In this document: in pieces, positions 14,012 to 14,090 of the stretch | Layout of the letters: each line of letters starts with the position of its first letter | How positions within the stretch are numbered: the first letter of the stretch is position 1 | Source of the DNA: an uncultured Bacteroidia bacterium | Lineage (GTDB): Bacteria > Bacteroidota > Bacteroidia > Bacteroidales > UBA932 | DNA: 14,090 nucleotides | Direction: 5' to 3' | Assembly (NCBI GenBank): GCA_902773305.1 | Contig: CACYEB010000060.1 | Span: 1-14,090, forward strand | The notes under the pieces: model-generated | What the model saw: only the letters and a program-made list of their open reading frames with translations | The model's database searches: none | Told to the model about the DNA's origin: nothing | Translations under genes and position numbers: made by a program

Positions 14012-14090
14012 CGGTGAGTGAGGGATTCGAACCCCCGGTACGTTGCCGTACACCTGTTTTCGAGGCAGGCTCCTTCAACCACTCGGACAA
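14012..14090 (-). tRNA. tRNA-Ser (anticodon CGA), 5' end cut by the window edge
   Basis: The visible 79 bases cover positions 7 to 73 of a class II tRNA. The anticodon loop CTCGAAA gives anticodon CGA (14060-14062), reading UCG serine codons. The long variable arm GTACG-GCAA-CGTAC identifies it as tRNA-Ser. The T arm is GGGGG-TTCGAAT-CCCTC. The 3' acceptor strand ACTCACC with discriminator G ends at 14012; the next genomic bases are CAA, so CCA is not encoded. The first six bases lie beyond the window and are predicted to be GGTGAG. The anticodon stem has four clean pairs (CCTG/CAGG) and a C-A mismatch at the loop-closing position 31-39. Confidence 0.93.

Overview
The window looks like a chromosomal segment of a Bacteroidota bacterium, most likely of the order Bacteroidales. 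The evidence is a SusB-type family GH97 glycosidase, matches to the Bacteroidota -7 promoter element TAnnTTTG in front of most transcription units, weak or absent Shine-Dalgarno sequences, and very tight gene packing with ATGA or TAATG start/stop overlaps. Base composition is moderately GC-rich by eye, so an Alistipes- or Muribaculaceae-like genome is possible, but the genus cannot be read from the sequence. No mobile element, CRISPR array or phage gene was seen.

Region 1 (1-8375, minus strand) is one long operon. In transcription order it holds a secreted GH97 glycosidase, the three subunits of anaerobic glycerol-3-phosphate dehydrogenase (glpA, glpB, glpC), a lipoprotein glycerophosphodiester phosphodiesterase (GlpQ-like), a glycerol-3-phosphate/phosphate antiporter (glpT), and the start of a class II ketose-bisphosphate aldolase that runs off the left edge. 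The chain is coherent. Outside the inner membrane, the glycosidase trims an alpha-linked sugar and the phosphodiesterase releases glycerol-3-phosphate (G3P). GlpT imports it, GlpABC oxidises it to dihydroxyacetone phosphate (DHAP) with electrons passed to quinone, and an aldolase handles the triose phosphate. A glycosidase heading the glp genes suggests salvage of glycosylated glycerophosphate compounds. That is an inference and the main hypothesis offered here.

Region 2 (8376-9831) is a 122-bp divergent promoter region followed on the plus strand by an AbrB-type regulator overlapping an integral-membrane acyltransferase. The two divergent promoters appear to share a CAATTG motif as their -33 elements.

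Region 3 (9821-12924, minus strand) is a second compact operon: a lipoprotein with a PPOX flavin-binding-type fold, a 98-residue secreted protein that resembles the two ends of GH97 joined without the catalytic middle, a low-molecular-weight tyrosine phosphatase, a DMT/EamA transporter and a PfkB-type sugar kinase. The last gene converges on, and overlaps, the acyltransferase.

Region 4 (12925-14090) has a nitroreductase-family gene on the plus strand divergent from Region 3, a small two-helix membrane protein on the minus strand, a strong (probably bidirectional) terminator hairpin, and a tRNA-Ser(CGA) cut by the right edge.
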